From Jidongwangia harbinensis (GTDB lineage: Bacteria; Actinomycetota; Actinomycetes; Mycobacteriales; Micromonosporaceae), in NCBI RefSeq assembly GCF_020216025.1, contig NZ_JAIWNC010000027.1, positions 86,585-150,584 on the forward strand: a DNA stretch of 64,000 bases. The letters are read 5' to 3'. Made by a program: the position numbers and the translations under genes. Below are positions 8,122-16,113 of the stretch, piece by piece (position 1 is the first letter of the stretch; every line of letters begins with the position of its first letter). Below the pieces are notes generated by a model that was not told the DNA's origin, did no database searches, and worked only from the letters and a program-made list of their open reading frames with translations.

Positions 8122-11100
8122 TCAGCCCGCGACGACCCGGTTGCGTCCGGCCTCCTTCGCGCGGTAGAGCGCGTGGTCGGCTCGTCCGAGCAGGGTGTCC
8201 AGCGTGTCGTCCGGCTTCAGCTCGGCCAGTCCGACACTGATCGTCACGGTGATCGGCTCGCCGTGCCCGGTCACGGTGATGGCCTCGACCGCCGCACGCA
8301 TGCGCTCGCCGAGGTCGATGGGATCGCCGTGCACCTCGCTCTGTACGACGGCGAACTCCTCGCCGCCGTACCGGCCGAAGACATCCGGCCGGCGTACGTT
8401 GCGCCGCAGGACCGTGGCGACCGCGCGGATGACGTCGTCTCCGGCCGCGTGACCGTAGGTGTCGTTGACGTCCTTGAAGTGGTCGATGTCCAGCATCATG
8501 GCCGTCATCGGGCGGTGACCGCGTCGGGCGACCTCCAGCTGGGTGGTGGCCGCCGCGGTGAACTGCCGCCGGTTGTAGACCCCGGTCAGCTCGTCGGTGG
8601 TCGCGAGCTGCTGCACGGTCGCGAACAGGCGGGCGTTCTCGTACGCGGCCGATGCCTGTCCGGCGAGCGCGGACAGCAGTTCCGCGTGCGCCGGCAGCAG
8701 CCGGCCGGGTTCGGATGCGCCGGCGAGCAGCACTCCGCGGCCGTGGCCGCGCACGTCGAGGGGGACCGCCAACCAGCTGCCGGTGTCGCCGAGCACCGCG
8801 GCGACGGCGGCCGGAGGGGCCGCACCGTCGCCGTGGGCGGCGCGCGGGACGGCCGTCTGCAGCCCATCGCCGACCGCCGCGGCGTCGATCGGGCCGCGGG
8901 TCAGGACGGTGCACCGGGCACCGTCCAGGTGCGCGACGCAGAGCCGATCGGCGGGCAGCGTGCGGGCCATGATGCCGAGGAGCTTCTCCAGCACCTCGAC
9001 CGGTTCGACGGTGGACGTCAGCTCGCTCAGCGCCGTACGCATGAGTTCGGCGGTGTCGCGCTGCTCGCGGACGGCGCGCACGGTGACTTCCAGCTGGGCG
9101 GCCCGGGCGGTGGCCAGGGACGCCGCGATGTGGCTCGACACGGCGGTGAGGATGTCCACGTCCGCCTCGGTGAACACGCCCTTCGCGATCCGGCTGTCCA
9201 GGTACACCACGCCGGTGAGCCGGCCGTCCAGTTCCAGCGGTGCGATCAGAATGCTGCGCAGGCCGAAGACGACGGCGCTGCGCGAACCCAGAGCCGCTCC
9301 GTCCTCGCTTCCGGTGACCACCATCGGCTGCCGTTCGGCGGCCACCCGGGTCACCAGGGTCGACGAGTACGTGGCCATCTCGGCCAGGTCCGAGCCGGCC
9401 GACGTCCGGCCGATCCGGGGTGCCAGGGAACCGTCGGCCTCGTCGACGAGGAACAGGATCGCCCGCTCGGCGCCGAGGATGCGAAGGGTCTCGTCCAGCG
9501 CCACCCGGGCCACCTTGTCCGGGTCGACCACCTGGGCGGCGGCCATGCTGACCTGCTGCAGGGCCTCCAGCCTCCGCCGGTACGGATCGATCGTCGTGGT
9601 CAGGTGCCGGCTGCCGAAGCGGTCGCCGCCGCGGCGCGTGCCGGCTGCCACCGCCGCGCCGAACTCCGTCCGGACCCAGCGCACCCGCCGCGCCCAGCCC
9701 TGCTCGGCGGCGACCGCGAGCGCGGCGCCGGCCTGTCGTGCCGAAACGGCGTGCTCGCCCAGGGCGGCCAGGGCCCGCGCGCGGACCCGGGCCGCCTCGT
9801 ACTGCACCAGGGGAGCGTCCAGGCGGACCAGGGCTTCCTCGCCCTTCGCGAGGACGCGCAGCGCTTCGGCGGGCCGGCCGCGCAGCTGCGCCAGGCTCGC
9901 CGTCGCCACCAGGTCGTATCCGCGCAGCAGCGTCAGCGCCATCGGCCCGGCGGCGGGCCCGGTCTTGTGCGCCGCCCGGGTCAGGTCCCGCACCGCCGTC
10001 CGGGCCGCGGTGAGGAGCCGGGCCTGCTCCTCGGATCCGGCGTTCTCGGCACGGTGCAGCTGGGTCAGGCGCGCGAACGCGACGTAGGCGTAGTACATGC
10101 GGTACTCGGTGAAGATCGCCGCCAGTGACAGGCGCATCGCGTCGAACGCCTGCACCGCCTGCTCGAAGGATTCGCCGAGCTCGTCCTGCTCCAGCGCGGT
10201 CTGCACGGCCCCGAGGGCGAACTGGATGCGGTGCCCGACGTCGAGCGGTTCCGCCGACCGGGCGGCCAGGGCCTGGGGCTCCTCACCGGACCGGCCGAGC
10301 AGCGCGTGGGCCATGTCGGACAGCACGGAGAAGCCGGGGAACGTGTCCGCGGCGGCCGGTGAGATGCGGCTGCGGCCACGGTCGTGCCAGATCAGCGCCT
10401 CGGTGGCGTAGCCGCGCTGGACGAGGTCACGGCCGCGCATGAGCAGGATGTTGGTGTAGAAGTCCACCTCCAGGTACCGGCGGTGCGTCTCGCACACGTC
10501 GGCCCACTCGTGGACCAGGATCTCCTTGCCCAGCACCTTGGAGAACGCCTCGTACCAGGCCGCGTTGGCGTACGCCTTCGGGTCACCGAGCTCATTGGCG
10601 AGGTTCTTCGCCTGCCGGAAGATGCGGTCGCGGCGCCGGCGCAGCCCCATCGACCCGGCCACCGAGCCGATCGCGGACAGGTGGAGGAGATAGCCGTCGG
10701 TGGCGCCGAGGCGATGCGCGAACGGAGCCGCGTTCAGCGTGAATTCGACGACCTGCCCGTGCTTGAGGTCGATGGCCGCGGCGGCGACCGCGGCCCGGCC
10801 CAGCAGCACCCGCAGACGCAGACGCTCGGCTGCCTCGCCGGTGGCCGGCTCGGTGGCCGGCGGCCGGCTGCCGGTGGCCAGCCACCGCACCATGATCCGG
10901 GCCGTGGTCAGGGCGAACAGGACCGGATTCTCGGGTACGCCGGTGCCGAGTTCGTCGAGGCCCTGGCGGGCGCAGGAGAGCGCCCCGGTCAGGTCCCAGT
11001 TCGTCCGCCGCACGTGGGAGAGCTGCAGCAGGAGCGCGGCACGGCGCACCGGCGCGATCTCGTCGGCCAGCCCCGCCTCCAGCTGGTGTACGGCGGCGTC

Positions 11101-13401
11101 CACCCGGCCGGTCGACCAGTAGGCGACGCCGAGGGCCTCCCGGAAGCGGCTGTCCGGCTCGATCCCCGCCCGCGGGGCCGCCTCCGCCGCCGACTCCAGG
11201 AACGCGAGCGCCGCGTCGGGTGCGTTCTCGTCGAGGGCGAGCTGCCCGGCGGCCAATCCGGTGGCGAACAGCCGGTCCGCGGTCTCGTCGCTGCCGCCGT
11301 CGGCGTAGTGGCGGGCGATGGCGTACACGTCGGCCGGGGCGGTGGGCGCGCGCCGGTCCAGGACCGTGGCGATGCGCTGATGCAGGGCGCGCAGCTGTGC
11401 GGGGGAGACGCCGGACAGCAGCGCCTCCCGGATGCGGTCGTGCACGAAGGCGTACGCGTCGCCGTGCGGATGGAGCAGCCCGCGGCCGGCCGCCTCGGCG
11501 AGCGGGACCATCGGCTCCGCATCCACCACCTCGGAGAGCAGGGCGGGGTCGACGATGCCGCCGATCGCGGCGGCGGCGGTCAGCACCTCCCGGACGGGTT
11601 CGTCCAGGCCCTGCACCCGCGCTAGGACCAGGGCGATGACGTCCGTCGGCAGGTTGATCTCCTGCAGCTGCCGGGTGTCCAACCGCCAGGTCCCCCAGGA
11701 CGGCCGCAGCGCCCCGACGTCGATGAGCGAACGCAGGTACTCCAGGATCGTGAACGGGTTGCCCTGGCAGCGGGCGCCGATCTCCGCGACGACCGCTGAT
11801 TCGATCGCCGAGGCGGACAGGAACGACCGGATCAGCTCTGCGGTGTCGTCGTCGGTCAGGGGGCCGACCGGCAGGTGCAGGTCGAGAGCCGCCCCGGCCG
11901 CGTCCTCGAAGGCCTGGCGGGTGGACGCGGCGGCGTCGTCGTCACGGACCGTGGCCACGATCAGCAGGGGAGTGCCGGCGATCTCCTCGGCGAGCCGGCG
12001 GACGACGCCGCGGCTGGCCTCGTCCAGCCACTGCACGTCGTCGAGCACCAGCAGCCCGCCCGCGTTCCCGCCGGCGGCGAGCCCGGTCAGGAACGACGCC
12101 ACGGCGCCGGAGAACTGGTCGCGCCGGTCGTCGGCGCTCAGCGCGGGCGCATCCAGCAGAAGGTCCAGCGTGGGTGACAGCGGCCGCAGCAGGCTGGCAC
12201 CCGCACCGGCGGCCGACCGGAGAGCCGCCACGGCGGTCGCTCGCTGCTCGGCCGGCAGGCTCGCGACGCCGCGGAGGTGTTCCTCGACCGCGGTCCGCAG
12301 CGCCGCCATCGGCAGCGACGCGTCGACGTCGCACTTGCCGCGCAGCACCAGGGCGCCGTCCCGGGCGGCGATGTCGGCCAGGGCCTGCGCCAGCCCCGAC
12401 TTGCCGCCGCCGGCGGCGCCGCTGATCAGCACCATGCCGCCCACGTCGCGCCGGGCCCGTTCCCACCGGGCGGTCAGTGCCGCCATCTCGTCGGCCCGGC
12501 CGGCCAGCCGGATGCCCGCCGCCGGGATCTCGGCACGGCCACTCGCCGGCGCCTGCGGCAGGTCCCGGAGCGCGGACACGAGGTCCGCGGCGCCGGCGAA
12601 GCGGTCGTCCGGGTCCTTCGCCATCAGCCGCTGGATGATCGTGGTCAGGCCGGGGGACAGGCCGGCCCGCAGTGCGCCCGGCGACGGCAGCGGTGCGGTG
12701 GCGTGCATGGTGATCAGGTCACCGACGTCGTCGGCGCGGTACGGCAGCACGCCGGTCGCGTACTCGAACAGCACGATCCCCAGCGCGTACAGGTCCGACC
12801 GTCCGTCGACCGGGCGGTTCAGCATGCCGGTCTGCTCCGGCGGGCTGTAGTCGAAGGTGCCGACGGCGGCGTCGTCGCGGCCCGCGCGGCGGTGGGCGGC
12901 AAGCCCGAAGTCGATCAGCCGGGCCCGGCCGTCCTCGCCGACCATGATGTTGGCCGGCTTGACGTCGCGGTGCACCAGGCCGGCCCGGTGTGCCGCGGCC
13001 AGCGCGAGGGCGACATCCAGCGCAACCGTCACGATCGCCGGCTCACCCGGCAGCGTGCCGTCGGGCGACGGACCCAGGGCCTTCCCGCGGATCAACTCCA
13101 TGATCAGCGCCGGGCGGCCGGCGGCGTACCCGACGTCGTACACCTTGGGTACGCCGGGGTGATCGATGCGTGCCAGCAGCGCCGCCTCACGGCAGAACGC
13201 GGTCGCCATCCGATCGCTGTCCGCAGCCTGGACGGTCAGCATCTTCAACGCGTAGTCCGCCCCGCCGCGACGTACCCGGTAGACGACCGAGTTGGCGCCA
13301 CCGCCGATCCGGCCGGCGAACTCGACGTCCGCACCGAGGTCGCCCGTCGCCGGAGCACCGGCCTGCCTGCCGCCGGCAAGCCGGGCCGTGGACTGCGTCA
13401 T
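8122..13401 (-). CDS. Ser/Thr kinase-AAA ATPase-TPR-GAF-GGDEF fusion protein
   Basis: 1759 residues. 1) Hanks-type kinase, residues ~25-285: Gly loop GRIGGGANSVV, Lys53, catalytic HRD at 144-146 with DVKPANI, DFG at 164-166, all intact. 2) STAND/AAA_16 ATPase, ~300-650: Walker A GAAGGGKSG at 328-336, Walker B LLVLDDVQWLDE. 3) A long helical, TPR-like middle, ~650-1300. 4) Two GAF-like domains, ~1350-1640. 5) A diguanylate cyclase at the C-terminus: FKDVNDTYGHAAGDD and GGEEF at 1679-1683, with an RxxD inhibitory site (RRPD) at 1670-1673. GGAGG lies immediately before the ATG at 13401. No membrane segment was seen, so it is cytoplasmic. It resembles PknK-like kinase/ATPase regulators but ends in a cyclic-di-GMP synthase. 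Confidence 0.92.
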   Translation of the reverse strand: MTQSTARLAGGRQAGAPATGDLGADVEFAGRIGGGANSVVYRVRRGGADYALKMLTVQAADSDRMATAFCREAALLARIDHPGVPKVYDVGYAAGRPALIMELIRGKALGPSPDGTLPGEPAIVTVALDVALALAAAHRAGLVHRDVKPANIMVGEDGRARLIDFGLAAHRRAGRDDAAVGTFDYSPPEQTGMLNRPVDGRSDLYALGIVLFEYATGVLPYRADDVGDLITMHATAPLPSPGALRAGLSPGLTTIIQRLMAKDPDDRFAGAADLVSALRDLPQAPASGRAEIPAAGIRLAGRADEMAALTARWERARRDVGGMVLISGAAGGGKSGLAQALADIAARDGALVLRGKCDVDASLPMAALRTAVEEHLRGVASLPAEQRATAVAALRSAAGAGASLLRPLSPTLDLLLDAPALSADDRRDQFSGAVASFLTGLAAGGNAGGLLVLDDVQWLDEASRGVVRRLAEEIAGTPLLIVATVRDDDAAASTRQAFEDAAGAALDLHLPVGPLTDDDTAELIRSFLSASAIESAVVAEIGARCQGNPFTILEYLRSLIDVGALRPSWGTWRLDTRQLQEINLPTDVIALVLARVQGLDEPVREVLTAAAAIGGIVDPALLSEVVDAEPMVPLAEAAGRGLLHPHGDAYAFVHDRIREALLSGVSPAQLRALHQRIATVLDRRAPTAPADVYAIARHYADGGSDETADRLFATGLAAGQLALDENAPDAALAFLESAAEAAPRAGIEPDSRFREALGVAYWSTGRVDAAVHQLEAGLADEIAPVRRAALLLQLSHVRRTNWDLTGALSCARQGLDELGTGVPENPVLFALTTARIMVRWLATGSRPPATEPATGEAAERLRLRVLLGRAAVAAAAIDLKHGQVVEFTLNAAPFAHRLGATDGYLLHLSAIGSVAGSMGLRRRRDRIFRQAKNLANELGDPKAYANAAWYEAFSKVLGKEILVHEWADVCETHRRYLEVDFYTNILLMRGRDLVQRGYATEALIWHDRGRSRISPAAADTFPGFSVLSDMAHALLGRSGEEPQALAARSAEPLDVGHRIQFALGAVQTALEQDELGESFEQAVQAFDAMRLSLAAIFTEYRMYYAYVAFARLTQLHRAENAGSEEQARLLTAARTAVRDLTRAAHKTGPAAGPMALTLLRGYDLVATASLAQLRGRPAEALRVLAKGEEALVRLDAPLVQYEAARVRARALAALGEHAVSARQAGAALAVAAEQGWARRVRWVRTEFGAAVAAGTRRGGDRFGSRHLTTTIDPYRRRLEALQQVSMAAAQVVDPDKVARVALDETLRILGAERAILFLVDEADGSLAPRIGRTSAGSDLAEMATYSSTLVTRVAAERQPMVVTGSEDGAALGSRSAVVFGLRSILIAPLELDGRLTGVVYLDSRIAKGVFTEADVDILTAVSSHIAASLATARAAQLEVTVRAVREQRDTAELMRTALSELTSTVEPVEVLEKLLGIMARTLPADRLCVAHLDGARCTVLTRGPIDAAAVGDGLQTAVPRAAHGDGAAPPAAVAAVLGDTGSWLAVPLDVRGHGRGVLLAGASEPGRLLPAHAELLSALAGQASAAYENARLFATVQQLATTDELTGVYNRRQFTAAATTQLEVARRGHRPMTAMMLDIDHFKDVNDTYGHAAGDDVIRAVATVLRRNVRRPDVFGRYGGEEFAVVQSEVHGDPIDLGERMRAAVEAITVTGHGEPITVTISVGLAELKPDDTLDTLLGRADHALYRAKEAGRNRVVAG

Positions 13402-13462
13402 GCCTCCAGAATCGTCAGGTGGCGGCGTCCGCGGCACTAACCCGGAGATTGCAACCGCACTG

Positions 13463-14356
13463 CTACCGGTGCCGCCCGTGCGACCCGGACGTTCCGTCGG
13501 CAGGGGAGGTCGCCGCCCACGAGGCGAGCAGGCGGAGGCGCTCGGCGGACGGTGAGCCGGGTTCGGCGGTGTACACATGGAGCACCAGGCCCGGTTCGGC
13601 GGTGATGGCAAGCTCCTCGTAGGCGAGGGTGAGTGCACCGGCGACGGGGTGGTGGAACCGCTTCGTGCCGGTGCCGTGGGTTCGGACGTTGTGGTCGGCC
13701 CAGAGCCGGCGGAAGACGTCACTCCGGGTGGAGAGTTCTCCGACCAGGTCCCGCAGCTCGCGGTCGTGCGGGTCACGGCCGGCCTCGGTGCGCATGACAC
13801 CGACACACATCTCGGCGAACCGGTCCCAGTCGGGGTAGAAGTCGTGCGACGCGGGGTCGAGGAACTGGAATCTGGCCAGGTTCGGCAGGCGTCCGCCGTC
13901 GCCGATCACCGGTGCGTAGAACGCACGGCCGAGAGCGTTGGTGGCGAGCAGGTTCTGGTGGGGATCCCGGACGAAGGCGACCGCGTCGGTGATCGCTTCC
14001 AGGGCCCAGCGCAGGCTCAGGCGGGAGGCGGCCTTCGCGGCGGGGCGGCGTCGGGGCCGGCCCGAGGCCGGGATGCCGTCGGCGGTGCGGGCCAGGTCGT
14101 ACAGATGGGCGCGTTCGGTGTCGTCGAGCTGCAGCGCGCGGGCCAGGGCTTCGAGGACGCCGGACGACGCGCCGGCGATCTGGCCACGCTCGAGCCGCGC
14201 GTAGTACTCCACGCTCAGTCCGGCGACGGCGGCGACCTCGCTGCGCCGGAGGCCGGGGACGCGGCGGCTGCGCGTCGGCGGCAGGCCGACCTGCTCGGGC
14301 GTCAGCCGGGCACGACGAGTGGTCAGGAACTCGCGCACCTCGGAACGGTTGTCCAC
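13463..14356 (-). CDS. XRE-family HTH regulator with MmyB-like ligand domain
   Basis: 297 residues. N-terminal HTH, about residues 8-75: REFLTTRRARLTPEQVGLP, PGLRRSEVAAVAGLSVEYYARLERG. The rest is a PAS-like MmyB domain (WALEAITDAVAFVRDPHQNLLATN ... FYPDWDRFAEMCVGVMR ... HVRTHGTGTKRFHHPVAG form). The MmyB group binds fatty-acid-like ligands in known structures. The GTG at 14356 opens the family-typical MDNRSEVREFL start. It is divergent from the zinc alcohol dehydrogenase at 14538 across 181 bp, a common target arrangement, and 61 bp upstream of the giant kinase on the same strand. Confidence 0.9.
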   Translation of the reverse strand: MDNRSEVREFLTTRRARLTPEQVGLPPTRSRRVPGLRRSEVAAVAGLSVEYYARLERGQIAGASSGVLEALARALQLDDTERAHLYDLARTADGIPASGRPRRRPAAKAASRLSLRWALEAITDAVAFVRDPHQNLLATNALGRAFYAPVIGDGGRLPNLARFQFLDPASHDFYPDWDRFAEMCVGVMRTEAGRDPHDRELRDLVGELSTRSDVFRRLWADHNVRTHGTGTKRFHHPVAGALTLAYEELAITAEPGLVLHVYTAEPGSPSAERLRLLASWAATSPADGTSGSHGRHR

Positions 14357-14537
14357 CCGTTGAGCGTAAGGCGGGCCGGAGCCGCCCGGCACCGACGAAG
14401 GGTGCCCTGTCAGTACACCCATCGGCAGGGACTTCTTGCTCCTCAGTACGGCCAGTTGACTGGATGCCGTGGGACCGAGGGGTCCGCCGGTCGGTGACGT
14501 GCCGGCCTGATCGAAGCGGTGAAGGGAGCACACCACG

Positions 14538-15557
14538 ATGCGTGGAGTGGTCATGTACGGGCCCGGGGACGTGCGAGTCGAGGAACGTGACGACCCGAAG
14601 ATCGTCGAGCCGACCGATGCGATCATCCGCCTCAGCGCGACCTGCATCTGCGGCAGCGACCTGTGGCCGTACCGCGGTGCCGAGCCGGTCGAGCATCAGG
14701 TGATGGGCCACGAGTACGTCGGCGTCGTCCAGGAGGTCGGGTCGGAGGTCCGCAAGATCAGGGTCGGCGACTTCGTCGTCGGCTCCTTCTTCGCGTCCGA
14801 CAACACCTGCGAGATCTGCCGGTCCGGCTACCAGGCGTACTGCGTGCACCGCGTCCTGATGGGCGCCATCGGCACCCAGAGCGAGCTGGCCCGCATCCCG
14901 CTTGCCGACGGGACCCTGGTGGCGACCCCCGGTCAGCCCGACCCCGATCTCATCCCGTCTCTGATGGCGGCCTCCGACGTGCTCGGCACGGGCTGGTTCG
15001 CGGCCGTGGCGGCCGAGTCCGGGCCCGGCAAGACCGTCGCGGTCGTCGGGGACGGCGCGGTCGGCCTGCTCGGGATCCTGGCGGCCCGGCAACTGGGCGC
15101 CGAGCGCGTCATCGCGTTCAGCCGGCACGCCGGCCGGCAGGCGCTCGCGCGGGAGTTCGGCGCCACCGACATCGTCACCGAACGCGGCGATGCCGGTGTC
15201 CAGAAGGTCAAGGAGCTGACCGGCGGACTCGGGGCGCACAGCGTGATCGAGGCGGTCGGCACCCAGGAAGCCATGATGCAGGCCATCCGTGCCACCCGTC
15301 CCGGTGGCCACGTCGGATTCGTGGGTGTCTCGCACGACGTCGCCATCTCCGGCGACGAGCTGTTCATGGCGGGCGTTCACCTCCACGGTGGCCCCGCGCC
15401 GGTCCGGCAGTTCCTGCCCGAACTGATTCAGCTGATCTGGGACCGCCGGATCGACCCCGGCAAGGTCTTCGACCTCACCCTGCCGCTGGACCGGGCGGCA
15501 GAGGGCTACCAGGCAATGGATCGGCGCACCGCCGTTAAGGTCCTGCTGACGGTCTGA
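14538..15557 (+). CDS. Zinc-dependent alcohol dehydrogenase (MDR family)
   Basis: 339 residues. Catalytic zinc ligands are Cys38 in CICGSDLW and His58-Glu59 in MGHEYVG. The structural zinc lobe is reduced (NTCEICRSGYQAYC, three Cys). The Rossmann loop is VVGDGAVGLLGILAARQLGAE, followed by an acidic/arginine region (FSRHAGRQALAREFGA) that fits NADP(H) but does not prove it. AAGGGAG precedes the ATG by about 9 bp. Divergent from an XRE/MmyB regulator that probably controls it. Oxidises an alcohol or reduces an aldehyde; substrate not predictable. Confidence 0.92.
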   Translation: MRGVVMYGPGDVRVEERDDPKIVEPTDAIIRLSATCICGSDLWPYRGAEPVEHQVMGHEYVGVVQEVGSEVRKIRVGDFVVGSFFASDNTCEICRSGYQAYCVHRVLMGAIGTQSELARIPLADGTLVATPGQPDPDLIPSLMAASDVLGTGWFAAVAAESGPGKTVAVVGDGAVGLLGILAARQLGAERVIAFSRHAGRQALAREFGATDIVTERGDAGVQKVKELTGGLGAHSVIEAVGTQEAMMQAIRATRPGGHVGFVGVSHDVAISGDELFMAGVHLHGGPAPVRQFLPELIQLIWDRRIDPGKVFDLTLPLDRAAEGYQAMDRRTAVKVLLTV

Positions 15558-15561
15558 CGCC

Positions 15562-16044
15562 TCATCGCGGGGACTCGGCGTCCAGGACGGCGGCCGCATC
15601 CTCCACGATCGCCGCGAAATCGTCCGGAGGGATCCGGACCGCGAGTATCTCGGCCCGGTCCTGGGCGACGGAATGCTTCGTCGGCCACGCTTGGAAGACG
15701 ATCACCAGGTCGCCGTCCCGGTAGGCGAAGGCCGCCACGTTGTCCACGGTCTCGCCCCACTGGAGGAACCAGAACTGCTCGCGGAACTCCGTCTGGTCGG
15801 CCAGCAGGAGCCGGTGGATCTCCTGCGGTGGGCGGCCCGGGAAGGGGCAGGGCGGGACGTCGCCCCGGCGTACCCGCTCGGCGTCCCGCCGCATGGACAA
15901 CACGAACGATGGTACGTAGGCCGCGTTGTCGTCACTGGTCAGCCAGGTGTCGGCGGCCCACAGGTCGACGACCCGGAGGCCGGGCGACGCGATCTCGCCG
16001 ATCTCCACGCCGAAGGTGGCCCGGTCACCGAACTGTCGCGTCAT
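15562..16044 (-). CDS. Candidate immunity protein of the adjacent polymorphic toxin
   Basis: 160 residues, not matched to a named family by eye. It is a mixed alpha/beta protein with a central aromatic strand (EFREQFWFLQWGETVDNVAAFAY, then DLVIVFQAWP) and an acidic C-terminus (DFAAIVEDAAAVLDAE), without signal peptide or membrane segment. It lies 69 bp downstream of and codirectional with the toxin gene, where polymorphic toxin systems place their cognate immunity gene. A strong hairpin separates the two genes. Function is inferred from position only. Confidence 0.6.
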   Translation of the reverse strand: MTRQFGDRATFGVEIGEIASPGLRVVDLWAADTWLTSDDNAAYVPSFVLSMRRDAERVRRGDVPPCPFPGRPPQEIHRLLLADQTEFREQFWFLQWGETVDNVAAFAYRDGDLVIVFQAWPTKHSVAQDRAEILAVRIPPDDFAAIVEDAAAVLDAESPR

Positions 16045-16076
16045 CGTTCGTCTCTTCTCGAATGCCCGATAGATGC

Positions 16077-16106
16077 GACCGCCCCGTCGCGGGCGACGGG
16101 GCGGTC
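16077..16106 (-). terminator. Perfect 14-bp hairpin between toxin and immunity genes
   Basis: Positions 16077-16090 and 16093-16106 are exact inverted repeats (arm GACCGCCCCGTCGC) around a 2-bp centre. It starts 8 bp beyond the toxin stop codon, with 32 bp to the immunity start. It could terminate or attenuate the toxin transcript, or protect its 3' end. There is no U-tract, as is usual in actinomycetes. Confidence 0.7.
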
Positions 16107-16113
16107 GGTACTA

